Position numbers and translations under genes: made by a program. Of a DNA stretch of 64,000 nucleotides, positions 44,690 through 53,348 are shown one piece after another (within the stretch, counting starts at the first letter, position 1; the number at the start of each line of letters is the position of its first letter). The notes beneath the pieces are model-generated. The model had not been told where the DNA came from. It did not search any database and was given only the letters and a program-made list of their open reading frames with translations. The DNA lies in contig SXOB01000090.1 in NCBI GenBank assembly GCA_005776945.1, positions 1 to 64,000 on the forward strand, in the 5' to 3' direction. This stretch comes from Pseudomonadota bacterium (GTDB taxonomy: Bacteria; Myxococcota_A; UBA796; GCA-2862545).

Positions 44690-44700
44690 GTTCGCCATCC

Positions 44701-46527
44701 TCAGAAGTACATCATGCGAGGGTCTTGGAGCAGGACGCTCAACGTCACTTTCCACGCCGCGGCAACGTCGCCGCCACGTGTGGCCAGCGCGAGCTCAAAC
44801 AATTCGTACGAGCGGTCGACATCCGGGTCATCTGACGCCGTCGGTACCCCAAGCACCCGCTTGTGGAGGTAGGCCAATTGGTCACGAACGATCGCTTCGT
44901 CGACGTCGGTTGGACCCGTGATGCGCATCAGCCTGCGGGACGCCGCGTTCGCAACTGCGAAGTCCGTGTCGATGGCGTAGCCGGCGGCATCCTCGACCAG
45001 TCGCTCAACGGCCAGGGCCTTGGTCGGCGTCATCGTGTGCGTCGGATGCGTGATGTTGAGGTGGTCCGTGCCCCCCATCATGCTGCGCAGGCCAAACAGG
45101 TCGTTTTCGAGCAAATCGACGTCGCCCCAGCACTCCGGTCCGTACTTCAGATCCTTGTCCGCGCACTTTGCGAACGGCGCACGCGTGCCCTCGACGACCG
45201 GCAAGTCGGTGTTGGCCTTCCAACGGTAGCCCGTCAGGTCCTCTACGAGGTCGCCCAATTGTTCGGGTCGCATGGAGCGCAACCCTCCAACGCCGTCATC
45301 CGCTTCGGCCACCGCCGGTCCAATCGCTCGGAAAGCGTCGGACAGGACGACCGCCTTGGCGACCTCACGGAAGTTGAAATTCGACGTCTCGAAGGTCGCC
45401 TGCAGCGAAACCGTGTCCGCCGACGGCACGTCCATGACGTCGACCTGGTTGAAATAAGCAAACACCTGGCGCGGAATGCAGGAGGAGAAGCGAGGGTCGC
45501 CGGAGATCAACTCGCCCACCTCCTGCATGTCCTCGGCCGGAACGCCGTAGAAGCTCGGAGGACGGAGCGCCCAGCGCTCCCAACCCGCCTCTTCGTCCAC
45601 GACGTATTGCTTGAGCGGGTAGCAAAAGTGCTCGGGCATGTTGTTGGGGCCGTACTCTGGCACCTGACCAGCACTCCAATCCCATTCGCAGCCCGAATTG
45701 ATGGCGTCGCCAACTGCGTTTCGGTGAATCAGCTGCTTGTAGCCCCAAAAATAGGCCGCCAAACCATCGAGGGATTGATGGCAGGCCACGCACGAAGGCT
45801 CCACCATGACGGCGTTGGCGACTTCGAATTCGTCAGCAATGTCGATGCCGCCGGGGACGTACACGTCGCGCGAGTCAAAGTCCTCGCACAGCAACCGGCT
45901 CGAAACGATGTTGGCGCGGCCGCGATGGAAGTTGGATCCGTCCGACTCCCAGCGACGCCACATTTGAGCAGACGAGAGAATACCCGCTTTGGGCCTGTCG
46001 TCGGACCAGGCCGAAATCTGCCAGGGCTCCCCTGCAGGGTCGAATTCAAGGCCGTACATTTTGGCGACGACTTCGTTGGTCAGCATATATTGGGCGGTGA
46101 CGATCTCCGAATAGGGAAGGTCGTGGTCCACAATATGCCGAACCAACATGATGGGTTCGTCGACGAAGGACTGATAGATGGTTTGCTGGTCGTACCCCGT
46201 CAACTCACCCAACGCGGGAAGAACCAGGAACGTATCGTAGCGGAACAGGAACATCTCCGCCGTCAAGTCGCCCACCGTGTCCAGAAAACGGGGATCGCGG
46301 ATGTAGGACTCGACGATGGTATCGATCGACGCGGGGTCGGCCACCACGGCGTCGAGCTCGGCTTCGGTCGGTCGACGGTTCACGAGGGTGATGGCGGCCC
46401 GGTTGAGGTGGCCGACGGGGTCGAGCACCACGTAGGGCCCTGACTCGATGGGGTCCTCGCTTGGCGTGGCGGGGTCCTCGCCACACCCCATCAGGAGCGC
46501 CGTCACGCCGGTCCAGATCCTCGGCAT
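44701..46527 (-). CDS. DUF1592/DUF1588-like single-haem lipoprotein (cassette gene A')
   Basis: A 608-residue paralogue of the gene at 36052. Lipobox ALLMGC (Cys15), haem site CVACH at 246-250 in the CHQSLDGLAAYFWGYK context, HRGRANIVSSRLLCED, and a C-terminus QDPRMMYF. ATG 46527 has GGGGAGGGAGG immediately upstream. A longer frame to 47076 crosses the TetR gene and is rejected. It heads the minus-strand cassette, divergent from a TetR regulator, which may control it. Confidence 0.85.
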   Translation of the reverse strand: MPRIWTGVTALLMGCGEDPATPSEDPIESGPYVVLDPVGHLNRAAITLVNRRPTEAELDAVVADPASIDTIVESYIRDPRFLDTVGDLTAEMFLFRYDTFLVLPALGELTGYDQQTIYQSFVDEPIMLVRHIVDHDLPYSEIVTAQYMLTNEVVAKMYGLEFDPAGEPWQISAWSDDRPKAGILSSAQMWRRWESDGSNFHRGRANIVSSRLLCEDFDSRDVYVPGGIDIADEFEVANAVMVEPSCVACHQSLDGLAAYFWGYKQLIHRNAVGDAINSGCEWDWSAGQVPEYGPNNMPEHFCYPLKQYVVDEEAGWERWALRPPSFYGVPAEDMQEVGELISGDPRFSSCIPRQVFAYFNQVDVMDVPSADTVSLQATFETSNFNFREVAKAVVLSDAFRAIGPAVAEADDGVGGLRSMRPEQLGDLVEDLTGYRWKANTDLPVVEGTRAPFAKCADKDLKYGPECWGDVDLLENDLFGLRSMMGGTDHLNITHPTHTMTPTKALAVERLVEDAAGYAIDTDFAVANAASRRLMRITGPTDVDEAIVRDQLAYLHKRVLGVPTASDDPDVDRSYELFELALATRGGDVAAAWKVTLSVLLQDPRMMYF

Positions 46528-46647
46528 CCTCCCTCCCCGCGATCGACGCCGCCACCGGGAGAGTAGTGCAAGCCTTCGCTGGACGCAACCATGCCCGACG
46601 TCGCGTCGTTTGGCCCAACTCCCACCACCGGCTAAGCCGAGAACACG

Positions 46648-47211
46648 ATGGACGACCGCACGCGACGCATCATCGAGGCCGCCCTGGCTTTGGCTGAGCG
46701 CGACGGCTTCGACGCTGTGCGGCTGCGCGACGTCGCGCGCCTGGCGGAAGTCGCGCTCGGAACCGTTTACCGAAGGTTTCCGACGAAGGAGGACATCCTT
46801 GTCGGCGCCCTCGATCACCTGACCGCGACGTTGGATGGCCAGCTCGACGTCGTTTGCGGGCCGAACCCCGACCCTGTGGCGCGCCTGAGCACCGCCTTCG
46901 GCTGGATGACCGAGGCGCTCTTGCAGCGGCCGGCGCTCGCTCGCGCCCTCCTTCGCGCTGTCGCAAGCGGGGTCCCCGAGAATACCGGTCGCGTGGCCCG
47001 CTTCCACGGCCGTACCACGGCGGCCATCGTCACCTGGCTCGGCACCTGGCCGGGGTCCGCGGCCGAGCGCGGCCAAGTCGCGAGCCTCTTGCAGGACATC
47101 TGGTTTGCCCGCCTCGTCGGGTGGTCAGGGGGCCTGTCGACGGCCGAGGGCGTGACCGACGCGATGAACGGCGCGATCCTGTGGATGTTGCGGCCAAGGG
47201 AGAGAGTATGA
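46648..47211 (+). CDS. TetR family transcriptional regulator
   Basis: A 187-residue repressor-type regulator. The N-terminal helix-turn-helix spans about residues 5-50 (ALALAERDGFDAVRLRDVARLAEVALGTVYRRFPTKE, shown in part), with the classic GTVYRRF recognition helix. The ligand-binding C-domain is diverged, as usual. It is divergent from the cassette A' gene 120 bases away and overlaps the esterase gene by four bases (ATGA). It may regulate either or both. Confidence 0.9.
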   Translation: MDDRTRRIIEAALALAERDGFDAVRLRDVARLAEVALGTVYRRFPTKEDILVGALDHLTATLDGQLDVVCGPNPDPVARLSTAFGWMTEALLQRPALARALLRAVASGVPENTGRVARFHGRTTAAIVTWLGTWPGSAAERGQVASLLQDIWFARLVGWSGGLSTAEGVTDAMNGAILWMLRPRERV

Positions 47212-47945
47212 CAGGCGTCCACGAGCGGATCCCGAGCCCGGAGTTGGGCCGCGACGTCCATGTCTGGCGCTACGGCCACTTCGGTCCCGCTTTGCTCGTG
47301 TTCCCCAGTGCGGCCGGTTTTGCCCACGAATGGCAACAGCAAGGGATGATCGACGTCCTTTCCCCATGGATCGAGCAGGGACGCCTCAAGGTCTGGTGCC
47401 CGGAGTCCAACGTCGCAGAGGCCTGGACCCGCAAGGACGAACCGCCAGACGTCCGTCTCGCCAAACACGCAGCCTATGAACGGTTCATCGTCCAAAACCT
47501 CGTCCCGCGCATCCGTCAGGACCTGCGCGACCCGAAGGCGCGCGTGATGACCGCGGGGTGCTCGCTTGGCGCCACATACGCCGCCAACCTCGCTCTCAAG
47601 CACCCCGACATCGCGAATTGGGCGTTGTGCATGTCGGGCCGCTATGACATCACCCATTTCGTCGAAGGCCACCGCAGCCTGGACGTGTACTTCAACTGCC
47701 CGCTCGCGTACGTGTCCCAACTCGAAGGGGCGGCGCTCGAACGCGTGCGTTCACAGACCCAGCTTCACCTCGTCTGCGGTCGTGGGAAATACGAGGAAGG
47801 GTGCATCGAGGAGACCTTGGCGCTTGGGGCCCTGTTCCAGGAACGCGGGATCCCGCATGTCCTCGACATTTGGGGCTACGACGTCGCTCACGATTGGACC
47901 TGGTGGCGGCGACAACTCGCCCACCACATCAGCGCCCGCATCTGA
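47208..47945 (+). CDS. Putative esterase, alpha/beta-hydrolase fold
   Basis: A 245-residue hydrolase of the esterase D/antigen 85-like family. The nucleophile elbow is AGCSLGATYAANLA (Ser in GCSLG), with an oxyanion region near LLVFPSAAGFAHEW, and the catalytic His probably in GYDVAHDWTWWRRQL. It has no signal peptide. ATG 47208 overlaps the TetR stop by four bases, so they are co-translated. The substrate is unknown. A frame opening at 46854 belongs to a shadow of the TetR gene. Confidence 0.85.
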   Translation: MTGVHERIPSPELGRDVHVWRYGHFGPALLVFPSAAGFAHEWQQQGMIDVLSPWIEQGRLKVWCPESNVAEAWTRKDEPPDVRLAKHAAYERFIVQNLVPRIRQDLRDPKARVMTAGCSLGATYAANLALKHPDIANWALCMSGRYDITHFVEGHRSLDVYFNCPLAYVSQLEGAALERVRSQTQLHLVCGRGKYEEGCIEETLALGALFQERGIPHVLDIWGYDVAHDWTWWRRQLAHHISARI

Positions 47946-47974
47946 CGGGTCCGCCGCTGCGTTAGGGCCGCGGC

Positions 47975-50458
47975 ATGGGGCCTTCCGCGCTGTTGGCGGT
48001 ACTGGGATGTGGGGGTCCGGATCCCACGGTCTCACCCCCTGACCTCTCCGTTACCGACACGTCCGCAGACCGCGACCTCCTGACGTGGCACCGCACCGTC
48101 CGCCCCCTCGTGGCCTACCGATGCGTTGGCTGCCACGGACCAGGTGGGAGCCAGGCCGACCGCCCCTACGACCGCTACACCGACGTCGTCGCCGACCTGC
48201 CTGCGTTTGCCGACGCATTCGCCAGCTCCACGATGCCCCCGTTTCTTGCGGCGGACACACCCGCGTGCGCGATGCCGGCCGCCCCGCGCCGCGAAGACGG
48301 GCTCACTGAATCTGAGATCGCCACCGTTGCGGACTGGATCGCCGCAGGCACGCCCGAAGGCACCACCGACCACGCCGGAATCCTGCTTCCGCCCTGGACC
48401 GAGACGCCGCCAGCGTGGACACGGACCCTCGACGAGACGCCGTCAGAAGTGGAGCCCGGCGTGTCTCGCTGCTTCGCCTACGACCCCGGAATCGCGGACA
48501 CCGTGTGGATCGACGCCGCGGCGGTCGCGCCAACCGACCCTCTCGCCGTGACGCGCATCGTCGCCTGGCTCGACGAGTTGGGCGCTCCAAAGACGCCCAA
48601 CGACGATGGCTGGTATGAGTGCGACGGCCCTCAGCGCGGCATGCCGTTGGTCAGTTGGCACGCGGGCTCCAGCATCCTGCTGGCCGACCTTGGAACCGCC
48701 TACGCGCTCACCGACAAGGCCGAAGTCGTCGTCCAGGTCCACCACCGGGTCCTCGACGACGACGTGCATTTGGACGCCCCCATCCTCCAGCTTCGCTGGC
48801 GAACGACGCCGCCGGCCGTCGAACTCGAGTCCGGGGTCACGGGGACAGACGCCGGAGACCTCGTCTCAGACGCCGGCTCAGACGGCCTGTCGACCTTCCT
48901 GATCCCGGGTGGTGCGACGGACCACGAAGAGCGCCTCACGGGTTTGAGTCCCTGGCCGGGCGACGTCGCCATCGTCCGCATCGAGCCGCGGATGGGGGCC
49001 GCTGGACGCAGCCTGGAGCTTTGCGTCACGCGGCGCAGTCCGGTCGACGGGGAGGCCCCCGAATCGTGCCTCTTCGCGGTGCCCGATTGGTCGGTGGCAT
49101 CCGCCCGGGCGTACACGTGGCCATTCGCGCCGGGGCTGGCGCCAGTCCTCCACGAAGGCGACGAGATTTCGTTGCGTTGCACCTACGATGCGTCCGACGC
49201 CAACGAGGATTTCGTCGCGATGTTGGCTCAAGAGGGGTTGGCGCCGCCTGTCGACCTTCTCGCCGGCGACCACCTCCCGGCCGAGAGCTGCAGCGTCACG
49301 TGGTCCGTCGCCACCGTGACCACAGTCGATGGCTGGCCCCATGCGCCTCCCATCATCACCGAAGCCGAACCCGAAGTGGCGCCTTCTGTCGTCATCTCCG
49401 AGGTGCTTGACCACCGGGAGGTGGGCACCGTGAAGATGGTCGAACTCACCAACACCTCGGCCGGCCCCGTCCAACTCGCGACCTTCGAGTTGTGGCGGTA
49501 CCCCAACGGAGCCGCGTTGCCCGAGGTGTGCTCTCCACAGCCGTTCGTCCTTGGCGCCGGCAAGAGCGCACGGGTCGCCGCGCTTGGCTCCAGCCACGAT
49601 TTCGAGGCGATCATGGGCGAGTTGCCAGAGCTGGAGTGCAGCGCCGTCGCCAGTGACGGCAACGATGCGATCGTCCTCGCCTGGAATGGGCAGGTGGTCG
49701 ACACCTTTGGCGTCCCCGGCGAAGACGGGGCCGGCACGACCTGGGACCACCACGACGCCGTTGCGCATCGCCGCCTCTCCGAGGCCGCCGACGCCGTCTG
49801 GAACCCGTCTCACTGGCAGATCGTGCCAGGCTCGGCGACCTCGACACCCGGCGAATGGAGCGTGGACGACGCCACTGCGGTCCCCATCGACACGATCGTC
49901 GCCATCCAGTCCGGCCTGGCACCTACGTCGTCCTGGGTGGTCCTGTCCGACGTCGTCATCACCGGCATCGCAGAGGACGGTCTCTACGTGACGTCCCTTC
50001 CGCCACAATCTCAGGCTGGGCTCTTCCTGTGGACGGGCGGCAGTTGGGGCCATGACACTTCGGCCTTTTCGCTCGGCGAGATCGTCTCGGCCGTTGGCAT
50101 TTCCGAGGAGTGGAGCGGCCAGACCGAGATCGACGTGATCCTCGCGCTTGGCGGATCGCTCACCTCCCTCGGGGGCACCACAACGGTGGAGCCCATCGAC
50201 GTGTTGCTCGACGACCTGCTCCTCGACCCCGAGCCCTGGGAGGGCGTCTGGGTGCGCACTCAGGGCGTTCGTATGGACGTCGGACCCTCCATCGTGACAG
50301 CCGACGGCGCCGGTTTGCGCCTGGGGGCCGATCTCGCTCCCTTGCCCGACCTCGAACCGGGAACCCCGCTCGACCAGATCGACGGGATCCTCGCCGAAGA
50401 CCTCGACGGTTACCTGCTCCTGCCTCCCCAACCCGGGTCCGTCGTCGTCGCCGAGTAG
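47975..50458 (+). CDS. Large lipoprotein: haem head, copper-monooxygenase-like domain and lamin-tail domain
   Basis: An 827-residue lipoprotein (MGPSALLAVLGC, Cys12). The N-terminal cytochrome-like domain has CVGCH at 50-54 and TMPPFLA, with ADWIAAGTPEG at its end. A following region (about 130-450) resembles the PHM-type copper type II ascorbate-dependent monooxygenase fold, with WHAGSSIL and VVVQVHHRVLDDD, and SCSVTW near its end. A lamin-tail domain (about 465-600) shows VVISEVLDHREVG and VELTNTSAGPVQL. The last 200 residues are beta-rich and unassigned. It may oxidise an extracellular substrate. GTTAGG stands nine bases before the ATG. Confidence 0.72.
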   Translation: MGPSALLAVLGCGGPDPTVSPPDLSVTDTSADRDLLTWHRTVRPLVAYRCVGCHGPGGSQADRPYDRYTDVVADLPAFADAFASSTMPPFLAADTPACAMPAAPRREDGLTESEIATVADWIAAGTPEGTTDHAGILLPPWTETPPAWTRTLDETPSEVEPGVSRCFAYDPGIADTVWIDAAAVAPTDPLAVTRIVAWLDELGAPKTPNDDGWYECDGPQRGMPLVSWHAGSSILLADLGTAYALTDKAEVVVQVHHRVLDDDVHLDAPILQLRWRTTPPAVELESGVTGTDAGDLVSDAGSDGLSTFLIPGGATDHEERLTGLSPWPGDVAIVRIEPRMGAAGRSLELCVTRRSPVDGEAPESCLFAVPDWSVASARAYTWPFAPGLAPVLHEGDEISLRCTYDASDANEDFVAMLAQEGLAPPVDLLAGDHLPAESCSVTWSVATVTTVDGWPHAPPIITEAEPEVAPSVVISEVLDHREVGTVKMVELTNTSAGPVQLATFELWRYPNGAALPEVCSPQPFVLGAGKSARVAALGSSHDFEAIMGELPELECSAVASDGNDAIVLAWNGQVVDTFGVPGEDGAGTTWDHHDAVAHRRLSEAADAVWNPSHWQIVPGSATSTPGEWSVDDATAVPIDTIVAIQSGLAPTSSWVVLSDVVITGIAEDGLYVTSLPPQSQAGLFLWTGGSWGHDTSAFSLGEIVSAVGISEEWSGQTEIDVILALGGSLTSLGGTTTVEPIDVLLDDLLLDPEPWEGVWVRTQGVRMDVGPSIVTADGAGLRLGADLAPLPDLEPGTPLDQIDGILAEDLDGYLLLPPQPGSVVVAE

Positions 50459-50487
50459 GGCGAACATGGATTTTTTGCATCTTGGCG

Positions 50488-50516
50488 CTGCCATTCGCGA
50501 CGCCTTGCGCTACAAT
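50488..50516 (+). promoter_or_regulatory. Possible promoter before the receiver gene
   Basis: TACAAT at 50511-50516 is a good -10; CTGCCA at 50488-50493 is a weak -35 at 17-base spacing. It lies just after a run of six T (50471-50476) that may end the upstream transcript. Confidence 0.35.
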
Positions 50517-50542
50517 CCCCGTGGATGGGGGGGGACCCATTC

Positions 50543-50576
50543 ACCCCGGGGCCGCGGCAGAGTCGCGCCCCGGGGT
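50543..50576 (+). promoter_or_regulatory. Long GC-rich inverted repeat in the leader of the receiver gene
   Basis: ACCCCGGGGC (50543-50552) and GCCCCGGGGT (50567-50576) are perfect complements around 14 bases, and the flanking G run (50526-50534) and C run (about 50583-50589) could extend it. It sits between the promoter-like element and GGAGG at 50613, so it may fold in the mRNA leader. Confidence 0.5.
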
Positions 50577-50621
50577 CACCCCTCCCCCCGCCATGCGATA
50601 GCACCGGCACCCGGAGGTCAG

Positions 50622-51035
50622 GTGGACGCCCAACGCCCGCGCAGTGCGCGCCGGCGCATCCTATTGGTCGAAGACGACCCCGACATCGCTCAGCTCCTTC
50701 GGGTTGCGCTGGCCAGGGTGTTGCCCGATGTCGAAACACACCACGTCGACAACGGCCGCGACGCGTTCGAAGCGGCCACGACGGGCGACCCGTTCGACCT
50801 CGCCATCTGCGACATCATGTTGCCAGGCCTGGATGGTGCGCGCCTGCTCCGCCTTTGGGCCGCCAACCCCGCCAGCACGCACCTGCCCGTGGTCATCCTG
50901 TCCGGCGTCGACCCGGACCGCCTCCACGATATCAAGGCGCTTCCCAACGTCATCGGGCACCACCAGAAGCCCGTTGAACTCCTGCCGTTTGCCCGTCACG
51001 TCAAGAAGGTGCTGGCGGACATCGGCGGCGGATAG
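50622..51035 (+). CDS. Stand-alone response regulator receiver protein
   Basis: A 137-residue CheY-like receiver. The acidic pair is Asp18/Asp19 (LLVEDDPDIA), the phospho-acceptor Asp64 (LAICDIMLPG), the Ser/Thr switch in VVILSG, and Lys116 (HHQKPVE). There is no output domain, so it probably acts by protein contact or in a phosphorelay. GTG 50622 has GGAGG four bases upstream; a start at 50466 would translate the structured leader. No kinase is adjacent. Confidence 0.87.
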   Translation: MDAQRPRSARRRILLVEDDPDIAQLLRVALARVLPDVETHHVDNGRDAFEAATTGDPFDLAICDIMLPGLDGARLLRLWAANPASTHLPVVILSGVDPDRLHDIKALPNVIGHHQKPVELLPFARHVKKVLADIGGG

Positions 51036-51053
51036 AGAACTCTGGGAGGACCG

Positions 51054-51743
51054 ATGATGGTTGCGCTGTGGATGGGTTGCCGTGGCTTCCTGGCCACCAC
51101 GGGCACCGAGGACGGTCCGAACCCGGATCCAACGACCGACGTCGCGGGTGTTCCAGTCTGGCACCGCGATTTCGCGCCTTTGGACGGCATTCGACGCTGG
51201 AACTACGCCGCTGTGGACGGTGCCGTCCCTTACCTCCTCATCGGGTCCAACAGGGCCACCGACACCATTCCAGCCGACGGCGTCTACACGCTGGACTTCG
51301 ACACCGACTGCATCGACGACACCGTGATTTGCGTCGGCAGCGAGCGGATACGCTCCTACGACATCTCCAACACCGAAGAGGGCGGCCTGCTGGTCCATCA
51401 CTGGCAGGCCGGGTCGTTCAGCGAGACCTACGACCCGCCATTGCAATTGGCTGCCCCGAACATGGCCGTAGGCGACGAGATCCTGGAGATCGTCAACGGC
51501 GACACGTGGACCACCAGCTTGGTGGCCACGATGGACTGCGGCGAAGTGAGCTCCCTCGGCGGCGGCATCACCTGTGTACATTTGCGGGCGGAGAACTCCA
51601 GCGGCGGCGGCCTCGCGATGGCGGGCGAATGGTACTTTGCCGAGGGCGTCGGCCTCGCGCGCCACGATCTCGACTATGAAACCGGCACCGTGTGGGAACT
51701 CGACACGAGCATCTGCCTCGCAGGTTGTGACGGCGTGTGGTAG
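51054..51743 (+). CDS. Hypothetical lipoprotein
   Basis: A 229-residue predicted lipoprotein with a very short signal, MMVALWMGC (Cys9). The in-frame TAG of the receiver gene seven codons upstream fixes the start, and GGGAGGA precedes it. The body is beta-rich with Cys pairs (DTDCIDDTVIC, MDCGEV...ITC, ICLAGCDG). I do not recognise the family. It could be co-transcribed with the receiver. Confidence 0.72.
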   Translation: MMVALWMGCRGFLATTGTEDGPNPDPTTDVAGVPVWHRDFAPLDGIRRWNYAAVDGAVPYLLIGSNRATDTIPADGVYTLDFDTDCIDDTVICVGSERIRSYDISNTEEGGLLVHHWQAGSFSETYDPPLQLAAPNMAVGDEILEIVNGDTWTTSLVATMDCGEVSSLGGGITCVHLRAENSSGGGLAMAGEWYFAEGVGLARHDLDYETGTVWELDTSICLAGCDGVW

Positions 51744-51983
51744 CGCCCATACTGCAGGTCGCGCCCATGCCGTCCAAGCCAAGGATCTCACGGTGACTGT
51801 CCCCAAGGGGGCAACGGAGGAAGCCGTCGTCAAGGACCTTGGCGACGCCCACGCCTTTCCGGGCATGGCCAGCGACGACGAAGAAGCCTAGCGATTCCGC
51901 GGCGCGCGCCTCGTCCTGGATTTCTTGCGAGATCCGGACCGTTACCTTGGCATCACCCCCTTCGACGTCCGGCCTTGGGCCCC
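51744..51983. other. 240-base stretch with coding-like fragments but no convincing gene
   Basis: One frame reads KDLTVTVPKGATEEAVVKDLG and ends in TAG at 51891; another then reads LVLDFLRDPDRYLGI to a stop at 51986. Neither has a start codon of its own with a ribosome site. They could be the remains of a decayed or frameshifted gene. No RNA gene or repeat is visible. Confidence 0.35.
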
Positions 51984-53348
51984 ATGATTCCCTTACTCTT
52001 TGTGGTGGCGGCGTGTCGGGAGACCCACGACATGCCGGCTGCAGACACGGCCATCGACCTGCCAATGGGGGAGACCGTCCCCGTTTGGGAGGGGCCGCTG
52101 CCCTGTGACGCCTACCCCGAAGGCCGCGCGCCCAATCCGCGCGAAAGCGTCACCTTCGCAGGTGTCCCCGCCTTGGAACTCCACGACGACATGCCCGGCA
52201 TCATCGGGGCCCGGTATGCGGGGCGTTATGGCGACATCAACGCCGTCATCCCCGACATGGACGGCGACGGCATCGACGAGGTCGCGTCCCACGACATCGG
52301 CATGGACGACTTGCCCTTCCTGCTCATGGTCCACACCGGCGCCCAGCTCGCCGGGCAGGCGTCCTCCCTCGACGGGTCCATCACCTGGGAGGCGCCTTTC
52401 GGGACCGCTGCCTCGGGCGCCGCTGATGTCTTCATGGACGGCAAGATCGACCTCCTGATCGACAACGGCGGATTCTACGACATCGTCCTCGGGCGCGGCC
52501 TCGTCGAGGGCCCGAACGTCGAGCCGGACATCGCAATGGCGGGTGGAGATTTGGACCACGACCGCTTCGGCATCGGCAACGTGTTCGGCGAAGGGTCGTT
52601 GGTCTTCGTCGAATACAACCAATTCACGGACCTCAATCCCGCCGACATCCCCCCGCCGGGGGAGCAATTGGCGACGATCTACGCCGAAGGTCCCCCAGGC
52701 ACCGCCGAGGTCTACGACGTCACCGGAGATGGCATCGACGATGTCGCACTGACAGCCCAGTTCTTCGCCGGTCCCTTCCCCAGGGACACCGTGTTCTACA
52801 TGCTCGACTACACCTTTGCCACCTGGACCGCGATCTCGCCATGGGGCTACCCAATCGGCACGTCATCCGGCGGCGACACTTCCGGTGACGGCTTCGACGA
52901 CCTCATCACCGGACGAGCAGGAAGTGTGCAAACCAAACCGGCCCACATCTGGATGCTCACAGACCCGGGCACCGGCGCACACACCTTCGACGAAGCCCAG
53001 ACCACCTTTGTCATCGACACCCCAGACGCCCTCACGGTCGAGATGGATGGCCGAATCCTCGGGGACATGGACGGCGACGGTTTCGACGAGCTCACGGTTC
53101 GAACCAGCGAATACTACGGCCGCCCGGAATCCCTCAACTTCTTCTTCGGGCCCGCCTGCGGTGTCCTCGACGTCGACGTCGACGCCGACCTCGCCCTCGT
53201 CGACACGTCCGACGTCTTCACCCAGATCGAGCCCGGCGACTTCGATCACGACGATCTCGCCGACCTCCTCATCGGCCGCGGCATCGAGACTACCGAATAC
53301 GCAGCGGCCGCGGGGAGAACCTACATCCTCTACGGTGCCGACCTTTGA
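51984..53348 (+). CDS. FG-GAP-like repeat lipoprotein, tandem copy 1
   Basis: A 454-residue lipoprotein (MIPLLFVVAAC, Cys11) with widely spaced FG-GAP units (DMDGDGIDEVAS, DVTGDGIDDVAL, DTSGDGFDDLIT, DMDGDGFDELTV, DFDHDDLADLLI), consistent with an integrin-like propeller. It ends GRTYILYGADL, nearly the same as its downstream neighbour. No ASPIC domain. The stop overlaps the next start as TGATG. The two genes are a tandem duplication. Confidence 0.82.
   Translation: MIPLLFVVAACRETHDMPAADTAIDLPMGETVPVWEGPLPCDAYPEGRAPNPRESVTFAGVPALELHDDMPGIIGARYAGRYGDINAVIPDMDGDGIDEVASHDIGMDDLPFLLMVHTGAQLAGQASSLDGSITWEAPFGTAASGAADVFMDGKIDLLIDNGGFYDIVLGRGLVEGPNVEPDIAMAGGDLDHDRFGIGNVFGEGSLVFVEYNQFTDLNPADIPPPGEQLATIYAEGPPGTAEVYDVTGDGIDDVALTAQFFAGPFPRDTVFYMLDYTFATWTAISPWGYPIGTSSGGDTSGDGFDDLITGRAGSVQTKPAHIWMLTDPGTGAHTFDEAQTTFVIDTPDALTVEMDGRILGDMDGDGFDELTVRTSEYYGRPESLNFFFGPACGVLDVDVDADLALVDTSDVFTQIEPGDFDHDDLADLLIGRGIETTEYAAAAGRTYILYGADL

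Noticed and set aside
44701-47076. Single-haem gene extended to 47076
   Set aside because: The extension crosses the TetR gene, has no signal peptide, and ATG 46527 has a perfect ribosome site and lipobox.
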